Assembly: GCA_026989535.1 (NCBI GenBank)
Contig: JALSJD010000179.1
Span: 1 to 54,861, forward strand
Length of the DNA: 54,861 nucleotides
Source: Cyclobacteriaceae bacterium
GTDB lineage: Bacteria; Bacteroidota; Bacteroidia; Cytophagales; Cyclobacteriaceae
Direction of reading: 5' to 3'
Shown here: piece after piece, positions 18,399 through 26,745 of the stretch
How the letters are laid out: each line of letters starts with the position of its first letter
Numbering within the stretch: position 1 is the first letter of the stretch
The notes under the pieces: model-generated
The model's input: only the letters and a program-made list of their open reading frames with translations
Database searches by the model: none
What the model was told of the DNA's origin: nothing
Made by a program: the position numbers and the translations under genes

Positions 18399-20423
18399 CT
18401 ATTCTTTTATAAATTTTATGGTTTGTTTTTCATTATTTGATGTAAATTCTAACAAGTAAACTCCGGAAATTAAGGAGGATATATCTAGTTGATTTTTAGT
18501 TACCAAAGAATTTGATTGTACTACTTGCCCATTTATAGTGTATATTTTATAACTTTCGATAGGTTGTTCTAAAGAATTGATGGTGAGTATATTTTTTACA
18601 GGATTAGGATAGACTTGAATTTTATTATCTAACTCGGTATTAATGCCTAATACGCCTACTGGAGATTTAAGTAATATAACCCCTTCGCTGCTGCCCAAAG
18701 TTATGCTAGTAATTGCTGGCCCATTGCTATTATCGACCAGTAAGGGATAATATTCGCCTCCTAAATTATGAGTGGTTGGGTTATTGCCAATATTAGCCCA
18801 ACCGCCAACTTTGGCAAATTTTGATAATACCAATGCGTCACTATACTCTCTACCCAAAATTGTATAGTCATCGCCTTGTGCAAATATAAAAAAGCGGTCA
18901 GTGTTCGTTTCTCCCCAGTAGTCGGCTTCTGCTCGTTTAACCGGCTTACGAATGTTTACTCCCATATTGGGATGCCAATGGGTTAGCTTAGGGTCTCCGT
19001 AAGGATACCCTCCGTAATTGCCTGCATTGCCATAATGAAACATAAAGTGGACATTTTCATGGTTGATTAAATAATGCGTTGCTAACGTAAATTGAATGTA
19101 TGCAAATGGAATAGTTTTTGGCGGAGCAAAGTTTGTTTGGCTACGTATAAAAAATAACCTTCCATCATCCATGTCGTCATAAATTTGCTGCAAATAAGTA
19201 ATTTCATTTGCTGACGTAGTTGTTGTTACAAGGTATTCTATGGATAAATCCATCAGATAACTGCGGTATTCTTCATTAAACAAGCTGCTAAAGGTGTTGT
19301 AGATATAACGTGGAACCGCAGGGTTGGCATGCAATCTAAAGTCTGCGTTTCCTGTTTCTTGAATTAAGAAATTTCTTAGTTCATTGGCTGATGTTGCCAA
19401 ATCTTCGTGTACTTTTTCGTAAATTTCTGCTTTTGTTCCTACCTCTTTAAGCTCAACCGTGTTTTCCATAAAACTTGTATATCCGGTTGGGAGTTGATTA
19501 GCAAGTCCTTCAAACGTATCTAAAAACAAGCCATCGGCAAAAGTATCGTTGGTGCCTTCGAGGGTAATAACGTAGAGTGCTAATGCCTGATACGCTTTAC
19601 GAAAGGTTTGTGAGGAAGGGTTGATACCTACCCATCCATGATTCCAACGCACCCTTAACCGAGAGTCAAATTTGGTGGGTGCCCACCCATTGGGGTAGCC
19701 CGGTACAACAACAACCCCACTGTCTGCAGTTGTATAAGCCCAATCTCCTATAAACTCAGGAAAACCTGTACCATCTACAGGCTGTGGCGAAGCATCGTTT
19801 GTATAGAGGTAGTATTTATACCTCTGCCCTTGAACGGGCAATACTAAATATGTAATGCTATCAACAGGATGCGTGCTGCCGTCAATATCTGTCATTATTA
19901 ATTTTGCCCCTGCTGGCAGGTCATGTCGTTCAATTAATTCTACAATTGCCGGGTTTGTCTGCTCTATGCTAACAACTCCGGCAGTTCCTGATGCTGACGT
20001 ATATTCACTTGCCACAATGCGCACGGGGGTATCAACATCGTAATGGTAGTATAAATCTTCTGGGTTGTAGCCATTATTAACAGCCCAATTCTCAAGCCAA
20101 ACCTGTGTGGTTGGTGCAATGCTATGATAAGGAAGGTACTTCATTATCTTAACATCAGGATTTGCTTCTTTTATGGTATTATACGTTAGTGCATCTAAAT
20201 AATCAACCCCTTGTGAGGGCCATAATGCTTTTGTACCAACAATCCAATCATGACGATTAGCAAGCCACTTCAGGTTATCAATAAATTCACCGTTATTATC
20301 GCTAAAGCGAATATAATCAAACCCATAAGTTTTAATATGTGGAAAATTTTGATTTTGAGCATTTACGGTAACTGTAAACAAAAACAAGCAAACAATAATT
20401 GGTTTAAAAAATATTTTTTTCAT
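18399..20423 (-). CDS. T9SS-exported putative glycosidase, GHL15-like TIM barrel (long form with insert)
   Basis: The start is set at the ATG at 20423 (MKKIFFK), because a longer frame from 20459 would overlap the upstream gene and lacks a proper signal peptide. The 674-residue product is a paralogue of the gene at 16628-18328. The signal peptide is nearly identical; the barrel motifs KIMKYLPYHS, RVRWNHGWVGINPS, DGLFLDTFEG and YLMDLSIEYL are conserved; and the C-terminal T9SS domain is almost the same. Between the second and third motifs it carries roughly 90 extra residues (VVSIEQTNPAIVELIE... to ...IGDWAYTT) that look like a small beta-sandwich. The paired short and long forms may act on different parts of one glycan. 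Confidence 0.72.
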   Translation of the reverse strand: MKKIFFKPIIVCLFLFTVTVNAQNQNFPHIKTYGFDYIRFSDNNGEFIDNLKWLANRHDWIVGTKALWPSQGVDYLDALTYNTIKEANPDVKIMKYLPYHSIAPTTQVWLENWAVNNGYNPEDLYYHYDVDTPVRIVASEYTSASGTAGVVSIEQTNPAIVELIERHDLPAGAKLIMTDIDGSTHPVDSITYLVLPVQGQRYKYYLYTNDASPQPVDGTGFPEFIGDWAYTTADSGVVVVPGYPNGWAPTKFDSRLRVRWNHGWVGINPSSQTFRKAYQALALYVITLEGTNDTFADGLFLDTFEGLANQLPTGYTSFMENTVELKEVGTKAEIYEKVHEDLATSANELRNFLIQETGNADFRLHANPAVPRYIYNTFSSLFNEEYRSYLMDLSIEYLVTTTTSANEITYLQQIYDDMDDGRLFFIRSQTNFAPPKTIPFAYIQFTLATHYLINHENVHFMFHYGNAGNYGGYPYGDPKLTHWHPNMGVNIRKPVKRAEADYWGETNTDRFFIFAQGDDYTILGREYSDALVLSKFAKVGGWANIGNNPTTHNLGGEYYPLLVDNSNGPAITSITLGSSEGVILLKSPVGVLGINTELDNKIQVYPNPVKNILTINSLEQPIESYKIYTINGQVVQSNSLVTKNQLDISSLISGVYLLEFTSNNEKQTIKFIKE

Positions 20424-20433
20424 TCGTAATATG

Positions 20434-22605
20434 TTAGTTTTTCCATTCAGAAAGCCCACTAATAATTTGAAAAGAATTTGGTTGTATTTTTTTATAAACT
20501 GATTGAGTCCACTGGTATGTTTGAGGCAATTCGCCTACTGCCACAAATTTTGTTGGTAAAAGTGCGCCTGCCACTTGTGCTAAATCGGTAATGCGCAAGC
20601 AATTTAACATCTCAATGGCTTCGCCTCGCCCATTAGGTTGGCTGGCTATATTTTGACTTTCGGGAGGGTTTTTAACTATAAGCGTATTAATGTTTTTATC
20701 TAATAGCGTGGCATATAGTGCCACAGCGGCCATCTCTCCTTGCGCAGCAATGCTGATATTTTGCTTATCTATCCCAGGCAGTGTTCTTAATGCCTCGAGG
20801 CATTGTAGTACATCGTACACTCGCATAGAAGCAATGGTGCGCCCAGTCCAGGCGGCTGATCTGCGAATATGCCACTGTAAATCAGATGTCCACCCGGTTT
20901 CTCCTATTCCCCGCGCCTCAAAATAAACGATGCTTATATTTTTATCTGCTCCGGCAATAAATTTCCTCGAATCAGAACGTTCTTCTCCCGGATTTTTTAG
21001 TACCAAAAGCACAGGCTGTGCCTTGCCCTTGTTTAGATTAGTGTAAATAGTAAACTTTAACCGCCAGCCTTGTTCCGACACAAAGCTAAATGTGCGAATT
21101 TTCGTAGTTGAGCCATTTTTTGCTCTGTGTTCTAACCGTATGTCTAGTGGTTTTGGTTTTTTAGGAAACGCATGAAATGTTTTATTCTTTAAAAAATCAA
21201 GCACCTCCGAACGGTATGTATCTAATTGTTCTTTAGTCTCTATTTGAGGTGGTTGAGCCAGTTTAATAAATGAATCCTGAATGGTGGTGGTTCGGTCATT
21301 TTTAGGAACTCCTTGTGTAAATACTCTTAATTCCTCTTCGGATAATTGGGTTTCCGCTGACCTGTCTATGTCTCCTATTTTACCTAGAGCAACCTGCTTT
21401 CCCATTAAATGTTTTATAAAGAAAGAAAAGATTTGCGGTCGTAAAGTTGCACGGTCGCCATGGCCACCGTCCGCTTCAATCAACGACAGGTTTTCGGCAG
21501 CATCGTAAAATGTATAAACTTTACTTATATCTTTATGTAGCCTGCGAACAGATTCAATGGCAAATATTGCATCTCGATTAGGGGCTGCAATCATAAGAGG
21601 TCGGGGGGCAATCAAAGCACCAATATCTGCAAAATCTTTCTGATAGGTGTTTATTGGCACCATACAGTCGCACTGATTATCGATGGTTCTTTGCTGAATT
21701 TGTGCTTCGAGTGTTTCTGCTCCGGCAGCCGGAGCAGCGGCCTTAACCCGAGGGTCGGCAGCGGCAATAAACCAACTTTGCGCTCCACCACCGGAAGCAC
21801 CAGTTACGCCTAATTTTTCTTTGTCAACCTCAGGCAGTTGACTTAACAAATCCAATCCGCGAATACCATTCCATAATTCAGCTCCTCCTGGTGTGTAACC
21901 ACGGCTGTACCAGTGAAACCACCCTTTTTGATAGGTTCCCCAATGATCTCCTTGCACCTCGCCCCATTGAACTGTTTCTATAATTAAGCAAACAAAGCCC
22001 AATTGAGCAAATTTTCGAGCTAAGCCCTGGTAATAAACTTTTTGGTCATCAGCATGGCCACAAACGTATAATATAGCTGGCACAGGTTTTTTAATACCCT
22101 CTGGTATATAGAGGTTGGCTGGCACATATAAATCCGGTAAGGATTCATAATAGATTTTTTCTATCCTATAGCCTTCTTTTTGGATGGTGCCTGTTTTTTT
22201 TACATTAAGCGGAGGTCGCTCACCAACCACAGGCATATCGTAGAGGCTCATCATTTCCAAAAAATCCTGATACCGTTGTTCACGAACACTTTGCCAATCT
22301 CTGGGGGTTTCAATTCCATTTAAAAACTGATCCGTTACTTCTTTAGCGGATGTAACCAAATAATTACGGATGTTATTGGGTTGATCCGGGTTGGGGCAAT
22401 ACGAAAAAGGTATTTCTTGTGAAAATACATGCCCTGGCAATAAAAAAAAGAGGCCAATAAGTAATGTTGGTAAAAGAAGACGGAAGTTTGTTGCCTTGCC
22501 CAAAGTTCTCTGCGAATAACTCTGCGTAGGTGTTATTTTCTCAGAGTCCTCTGCGAGTGACTCTAAGCAGGGTGATTTTAATGATGAATTTATTGCTGTA
22601 ATCAT
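20434..22605 (-). CDS. Secreted alpha/beta hydrolase, acetyl-xylan-esterase-like, two-domain
   Basis: The 723-residue product has a clear signal peptide at about residues 37-63 (LLLPTLLIGLFFLLPGHVFS), unusually far from the ATG start at 22605. The first 35 codons lie in a dispersed repeat, so a TTG at 22503 (residue 35) may be the real start. The catalytic domain has PAILYVCGHADD, the nucleophile elbow GVTGASGGGAQS (Ser near 271), APRPLMIAAPNRD and DGGHGD for the Ser-Asp-His triad. A second, degenerate hydrolase-like half follows (PVLLVLKNPGEERSD, YFEARGIGETGW, IAAQGEMAAVALYA). Relatives are acetyl-xylan or other carbohydrate esterases. It probably removes O-acyl groups in the periplasm. Confidence 0.78.
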   Translation of the reverse strand: MITAINSSLKSPCLESLAEDSEKITPTQSYSQRTLGKATNFRLLLPTLLIGLFFLLPGHVFSQEIPFSYCPNPDQPNNIRNYLVTSAKEVTDQFLNGIETPRDWQSVREQRYQDFLEMMSLYDMPVVGERPPLNVKKTGTIQKEGYRIEKIYYESLPDLYVPANLYIPEGIKKPVPAILYVCGHADDQKVYYQGLARKFAQLGFVCLIIETVQWGEVQGDHWGTYQKGWFHWYSRGYTPGGAELWNGIRGLDLLSQLPEVDKEKLGVTGASGGGAQSWFIAAADPRVKAAAPAAGAETLEAQIQQRTIDNQCDCMVPINTYQKDFADIGALIAPRPLMIAAPNRDAIFAIESVRRLHKDISKVYTFYDAAENLSLIEADGGHGDRATLRPQIFSFFIKHLMGKQVALGKIGDIDRSAETQLSEEELRVFTQGVPKNDRTTTIQDSFIKLAQPPQIETKEQLDTYRSEVLDFLKNKTFHAFPKKPKPLDIRLEHRAKNGSTTKIRTFSFVSEQGWRLKFTIYTNLNKGKAQPVLLVLKNPGEERSDSRKFIAGADKNISIVYFEARGIGETGWTSDLQWHIRRSAAWTGRTIASMRVYDVLQCLEALRTLPGIDKQNISIAAQGEMAAVALYATLLDKNINTLIVKNPPESQNIASQPNGRGEAIEMLNCLRITDLAQVAGALLPTKFVAVGELPQTYQWTQSVYKKIQPNSFQIISGLSEWKN

Positions 22606-22671
22606 AGTATATAAGTTAAAAGTTTACCCTACTCAGAGTTCTCTGCGAGTAACTCTCTGAGGAGGGTGAAT
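22540..22671. repeat. Pair of CTCAGAG...GAGTAACTCT dispersed repeats
   Basis: The sequence CTCAGAGTCCTCTGCGAGTG with its continuation GACTCTAAGCAGGGTGA (22540-22576, inside the 5' end of the hydrolase gene) is repeated as CTCAGAGTTCTCTGCGAGTA plus ACTCTCTGAGGAGGGTGAA at 22633-22671. A further copy, CTCAGAGTCCTCTACGAGTA, starts near 24486. The arms are partly self-complementary. The role is unknown. Confidence 0.65.
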
Positions 22672-22770
22672 TAGAGAGATCGCTTCGTGCCTCGCGATGA
22701 CGTTCTGGTTTAACTAAACGGCATTAAGCCTATACTCTTCCTCAGCCCTCCTCTTCTGAAAGCCCTCCAA

Positions 22771-24105
22771 TTATTGAAATTTAATTGGCGGACGTGACTC
22801 CCATTTGCCTTTGGTAAAATCAGGAAATGGAATAGGTTGCCCTTTTTGTGCAACTGATTGCTCTGACAATGGAGACACCGCACTACTGGTTACCGAATCG
22901 TACACATCGAAAAACGGGGTATTGCCTGTACGAAGGGCTTGTACCAACAGATGCCAGGTTAAAGGGGTTTTCATACCTCGCTCTCCATGCCCACGAATGG
23001 CTTGTGTTCTTGGTGGCGGGTTATAATTTTTAACCACAGGGTGTTGGTATTTTTCAATCCATTCTTTTGCGCTTTCCCATTGGTGAGATTTTGGGCTAAT
23101 GCCTTCGACATACATATGAGAACCAAGACCACTTGCTGCCATAAAACTACCTTTGCTGCCCTGCACCTTATATATTCCTCTTGGATGAGGGGTGTTGGTA
23201 TCAAAATTTAAGGTAAGCATTTTGCCTTTAACTGTACGAAGCAACGATACATTAACATCTCCCTGATTCATAGGGGTGCTTGCATAGGGGTGCTTGTCGC
23301 CATAAAGTTTTTGGGTGTATTCGTTAAGTGCCGTAGCACCAGAGCTCATGGATACAATGTAATCTAACCTATCGCCATGGTTGATGTCTGTCATAGCCAT
23401 AAGTTTATTCATAGGATGACCTGGGTAAAGATTGCCATTTCTATCGATTGAATGTTGCAAGCGCCAGGGTTCTTCGGTTGGGCTAAATTTAACCATTCTA
23501 AGGTCATGAATATAGCCGCCTTCGCAATGAATTACGTCTCCAAGCACGCCTTTTTGTATCATATTTAACACAGCCATGGCATAGCCAGATTCGACCAATG
23601 CCTGCTCCAGTGCCAACGTGGCCCATTTCCCGGTTTTTTCAGAGGTTTCTATTACCTCCCAGGCTTCGTCAATGGTAAGAATAATTGGTATTTCGGTAAC
23701 TACATGCTTGTCGTTTTTCATGGCAGCAATACATATAGGAGCGTGCCATTTCCATGAGGTTGCGCAGATAACCAAATCCAGGTCTTCCTGTTCACACATT
23801 CTTACATAATCGGTGTCGGTTTTTCCGTAAAGAGTGGGTGTTGGCTGGCCGGCCTCTTCGACCCACCTTTTGGCACGATGAAGATTGGTTACATTAATGT
23901 CGCAAACTGCGGGTACAACAACTCCTTTTATGCCCAAAGCGGCATCCAAGTGATAAGAACCTCTGCCGCCAACGCCTACAAAACCTATGCGAAGTGGCTT
24001 TTCTTCATTCGGTGTAATTTGGGCAAATCCAAGGCCTGGCAGTGCCAAACCTCCTGCAGCAACAGCAGACATTTTTACAAAGTCTCTACGTTTAATTATG
24101 CTCAT
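22771..24105 (-). CDS. Gfo/Idh/MocA-fold protein, probable GH109 glycosidase, Tat-exported
   Basis: The 444-residue protein begins with a twin-arginine signal (IKRRDFVKMSAVAAGG). A Rossmann NAD-binding segment follows (IGFVGVGGRGSYHLDAAL, AVCDINVTNLHRAKRW). Later motifs HVVTEIPIILTIDEAWE, GGYIHDLRMVKF, LYPGHPMNKLMAMTDINHGD and LDYIVSMSS match the pattern of GH109 enzymes, which hydrolyse alpha-N-acetylgalactosaminides through a transient NAD-dependent oxidation. A general oxidoreductase role is the alternative. With GH20 beside it, release of GalNAc or a related N-acetylhexosamine from the imported oligosaccharide fits well. Confidence 0.8.
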   Translation of the reverse strand: MSIIKRRDFVKMSAVAAGGLALPGLGFAQITPNEEKPLRIGFVGVGGRGSYHLDAALGIKGVVVPAVCDINVTNLHRAKRWVEEAGQPTPTLYGKTDTDYVRMCEQEDLDLVICATSWKWHAPICIAAMKNDKHVVTEIPIILTIDEAWEVIETSEKTGKWATLALEQALVESGYAMAVLNMIQKGVLGDVIHCEGGYIHDLRMVKFSPTEEPWRLQHSIDRNGNLYPGHPMNKLMAMTDINHGDRLDYIVSMSSGATALNEYTQKLYGDKHPYASTPMNQGDVNVSLLRTVKGKMLTLNFDTNTPHPRGIYKVQGSKGSFMAASGLGSHMYVEGISPKSHQWESAKEWIEKYQHPVVKNYNPPPRTQAIRGHGERGMKTPLTWHLLVQALRTGNTPFFDVYDSVTSSAVSPLSEQSVAQKGQPIPFPDFTKGKWESRPPIKFQ

Positions 24106-24527
24106 TTTTTTATATTTTATGTTTTAACAAATTTTTGTTTAATACCTGACCAACTCTTATTTTTTATCAATTTACCACTCAGTTTTTAACTATTCAGCCT
24201 CTAAAGTGTACCTGCCACTAAGACAGAAAGGCTCTAAGTTGCACTATTCATAAACATTTTGAAAATGAACTCAAAACCAATTTCAAGCTTTGAAAACCCA
24301 CTATTTATGCCGTTTTTAGTATTTATTTTTTTCAAAATGCACGTTTTTATTGATGCGTCTACTTCGTTGCAAAAACATCGCTGTCCGCTAGCTAGCGGAC
24401 AGCTTCAATTTTTGACACCTCGTATCCACATCAATCTAAACGCATGAATAAATTCAGGCTAAAATTTTAATTAATCTTCACCTTGCTCAGAGTCCTCTAC
24501 GAGTAACTTTGAGGAGGGTGAACCCAT
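24106..24527. other. Intergenic region with long perfect palindrome
   Basis: These 422 bases between GH20 and the GH109-like gene show no gene. They contain an inverted pair CATTTTGAAAA (near 24257) and TTTTTCAAAATG (near 24328), a perfect 24-bp palindrome at 24380-24403, and a CTCAGAGTCCTCTACGAGTA repeat just before the GH20 stop codon. A short open frame here is repeat-derived and was not called. Confidence 0.6.
24380..24403. repeat. Perfect 24-bp palindrome
   Basis: The half-site is GCTGTCCGCTAG followed immediately by its reverse complement CTAGCGGACAGC, with no loop. It lies between GH20 and the GH109-like gene. As RNA it would need a small loop. It lacks a following T-run in the minus direction, so a protein-binding or repeat-recombination role is as likely as termination. 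Confidence 0.7.
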
Positions 24528-26705
24528 TTACTTTTCTGGTTCCCAAATAGTTGTTTTATAGTAATTTGTATAGACCTTCAATTTTTCTAAATAGCCCTCC
24601 ATATCTAACCTTTGTTCATCGTGTATAAGGTATGTCATATCTGGTGTACGGTTGGCAAAATGCCTTGCCCTATCCTGCCTGTGAAAATAAGGTTTGTTCT
24701 TTGTGGATAATCCTTTTGGCAACCTGGTTTTTTCCCATGTGCTTACTAAATCAGTAAATACAACCTGTCTTCTTTCCAGGGTGTTTTCAATAATTTTTTG
24801 AGCCTTTACCAAACTGGCATAGGCCAGTTCTCTGTTTATAAAATTGTTTTTATGGGCCTCCTCAATTTCGTTTTCTACTTCGGACAAATCTAGGTAGGTA
24901 AGGCTGGTGTGCCTAATTAGTTGAGCAATGGTGCGAAATAATTCAAAATCATACTGATTTTTAGCATTGAGTATTTTATTATTTTCAACAATTTGCAATA
25001 CCCTGTCCATATTTATAAGCTGCTCTTTTGAACGGTTTACCATGTCTCTATACTCTGCATTCCAAAAAGGATTGTATTCGAGTGCATCGCCTCTTGGCAA
25101 ATCGGGTAAATGTGTTTTGCCTACATTTTTAAAATGCCACACCTGGCGTTCAAAAGTTTGCCAGTAATAATATGATCCTTTGTTTAAAAGCATAAACAGC
25201 TCTTCTACATTAACAGATGTGTTGCCATAATAATTTTTAAAAAACGATTCTTTAAACTGGTCTAAGTCTGGGTTTGCGCCACTCCAGGCATATTCGGCAG
25301 ACAATACAAAACCCATCATCCACATTTGATTGTGCAGTCCCGAGTCGTCCCACGATGTATTTATCATCCCATCAAAAACTTTTGATATGGCCATGGAGCT
25401 TATATGGCTATAGGAGTTTTCTAAGCTACTAAGTGATTTTTTACCATTTCTAATACGCAAATAATAAGGAAGAAACAGGGGTTCGATGCCGGGGTTAGGG
25501 TCATAAGCAAATGTTTCATACCCCAAGGCTTTGGCTTTTTGGGTATTGCCAAAATTGGGGATAGCGGTTCTTTTATTTAAATAAAATATTAAACCTTTTG
25601 TGGGCGTAATTCCCTTTGCGGGAGAATCGCTATACTCCCACTTCATGGGTTTATCCCATACAATTACTTTTCTTCCCTTTTTTTGCAGGTGTTCAGCCGC
25701 TTTGTTTACAAACATTAAATAAAGTCCGCTTTTGCCAACTTCTTTTACTTTGGCTTTGCAAGCTTCGCACATACCCAACTCATACGTTTCGTCAGAGCCA
25801 ATATGGATGTACTCAGAACCTGGTGTGGCTTTTATGGCGTCTTCCCAGAGGTCGAACATTAAATCGTAGGTGCCTTCTTTTAGGGGGCAGAACTCCCAAT
25901 TTGAAGCTGAAACTTCTCTTAGGTGCTGGTGTTTAGGCCATTTTAAAATAAAACTAACATGCCCCAAACCTTGCACCAGCGGAACCAACTGAACATAGTA
26001 TTTTTTTGCATATTTTGTAATTTCCTGCATTTCTTTTGATGTAAATGCGCCTGGTGCACCAACCTCTTTGTGGCTGGGATAAGCCAGTTTGTCTTCCCAT
26101 TCCCAAATCATCATATTAATTTTATACCTAGCTAAATCGCGAATAAAGCTTTTAACATAGGTCATTTTATCCTGATGGTGCTTGGTATCGTAATGAATGG
26201 ATCTTTGGGTAATATCGGGCCAGTCATTAATCTCCATACCGGCAATTTCAAAGCCGGTTCGTTTTTTTTGAATAAGCTGAAGTAACGTTTGCGCACCGTA
26301 AAATAGCCCTTGAGATGAGTTAGCGTTTACAACTATTTCCTCTTTATTAATCTGTAGTTGATACCCCTGATCTCCTAACTCAGGCAGTGTGTTTTTGCGT
26401 GTTAATACAATTGAGCCCAACGTTTTTTTATCAGAGATGGTTATTATACTATTAAACTCATTTTTTAATCCTTGTATTAGCTCTTCGGCAGCAAAGCGAT
26501 CTTGCTCGGAGTGGTTTTGGTCTAATACAATGTTGGTTTGATTGCCAAACCTGAAGGGAGAGCCTCCCAAGAGTACTTCTTGCGGGTATGGGATTACATG
26601 CAATCCTAATGATGACAATTCTTTGCCTTGGCTTTTTGCCAACGAGCAACTAAAAATTAGTATAAAGAGGGTAAATAGAACCGTAGCATTTTTTTTAAAC
26701 AGCAT
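24528..26705 (-). CDS. GH20 beta-N-acetylhexosaminidase, secreted
   Basis: The 725-residue protein has a signal peptide (about 1-26). A GH20b-type N-terminal domain (VIPYPQEVLLGG, GLFYGAQTLLQLIQ) and the catalytic barrel follow. Barrel landmarks are MEINDWPDITQRSIHYD, NMMIWEWED, QLVPLVQGLGHV and the catalytic pair in HIGSDETYELG (Asp-Glu near residues 305-306), used in substrate-assisted catalysis that needs an N-acetyl group. About 250 residues after the barrel are mostly helical. The enzyme should remove terminal beta-linked GlcNAc or GalNAc in the periplasm. This is the strongest sign that the target glycan contains N-acetylhexosamine. It is 40 bp downstream of the FG-GAP protein gene. Confidence 0.93.
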   Translation of the reverse strand: MLFKKNATVLFTLFILIFSCSLAKSQGKELSSLGLHVIPYPQEVLLGGSPFRFGNQTNIVLDQNHSEQDRFAAEELIQGLKNEFNSIITISDKKTLGSIVLTRKNTLPELGDQGYQLQINKEEIVVNANSSQGLFYGAQTLLQLIQKKRTGFEIAGMEINDWPDITQRSIHYDTKHHQDKMTYVKSFIRDLARYKINMMIWEWEDKLAYPSHKEVGAPGAFTSKEMQEITKYAKKYYVQLVPLVQGLGHVSFILKWPKHQHLREVSASNWEFCPLKEGTYDLMFDLWEDAIKATPGSEYIHIGSDETYELGMCEACKAKVKEVGKSGLYLMFVNKAAEHLQKKGRKVIVWDKPMKWEYSDSPAKGITPTKGLIFYLNKRTAIPNFGNTQKAKALGYETFAYDPNPGIEPLFLPYYLRIRNGKKSLSSLENSYSHISSMAISKVFDGMINTSWDDSGLHNQMWMMGFVLSAEYAWSGANPDLDQFKESFFKNYYGNTSVNVEELFMLLNKGSYYYWQTFERQVWHFKNVGKTHLPDLPRGDALEYNPFWNAEYRDMVNRSKEQLINMDRVLQIVENNKILNAKNQYDFELFRTIAQLIRHTSLTYLDLSEVENEIEEAHKNNFINRELAYASLVKAQKIIENTLERRQVVFTDLVSTWEKTRLPKGLSTKNKPYFHRQDRARHFANRTPDMTYLIHDEQRLDMEGYLEKLKVYTNYYKTTIWEPEK

Positions 26706-26745
26706 AGTTAGGGTATTAAATAAGTTAAGATTAAATAAGTTAAGA

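Noticed and set aside
20424-20459. A longer N-terminus for the long GHL15-like protein
   Set aside because: It would overlap the upstream hydrolase gene and put a non-signal extension before a perfect signal peptide that matches its paralogue.
24259-24447. A 62-codon open frame near the 24-bp palindrome
   Set aside because: It is made of intergenic inverted repeats and palindrome sequence, with no recognisable protein features.
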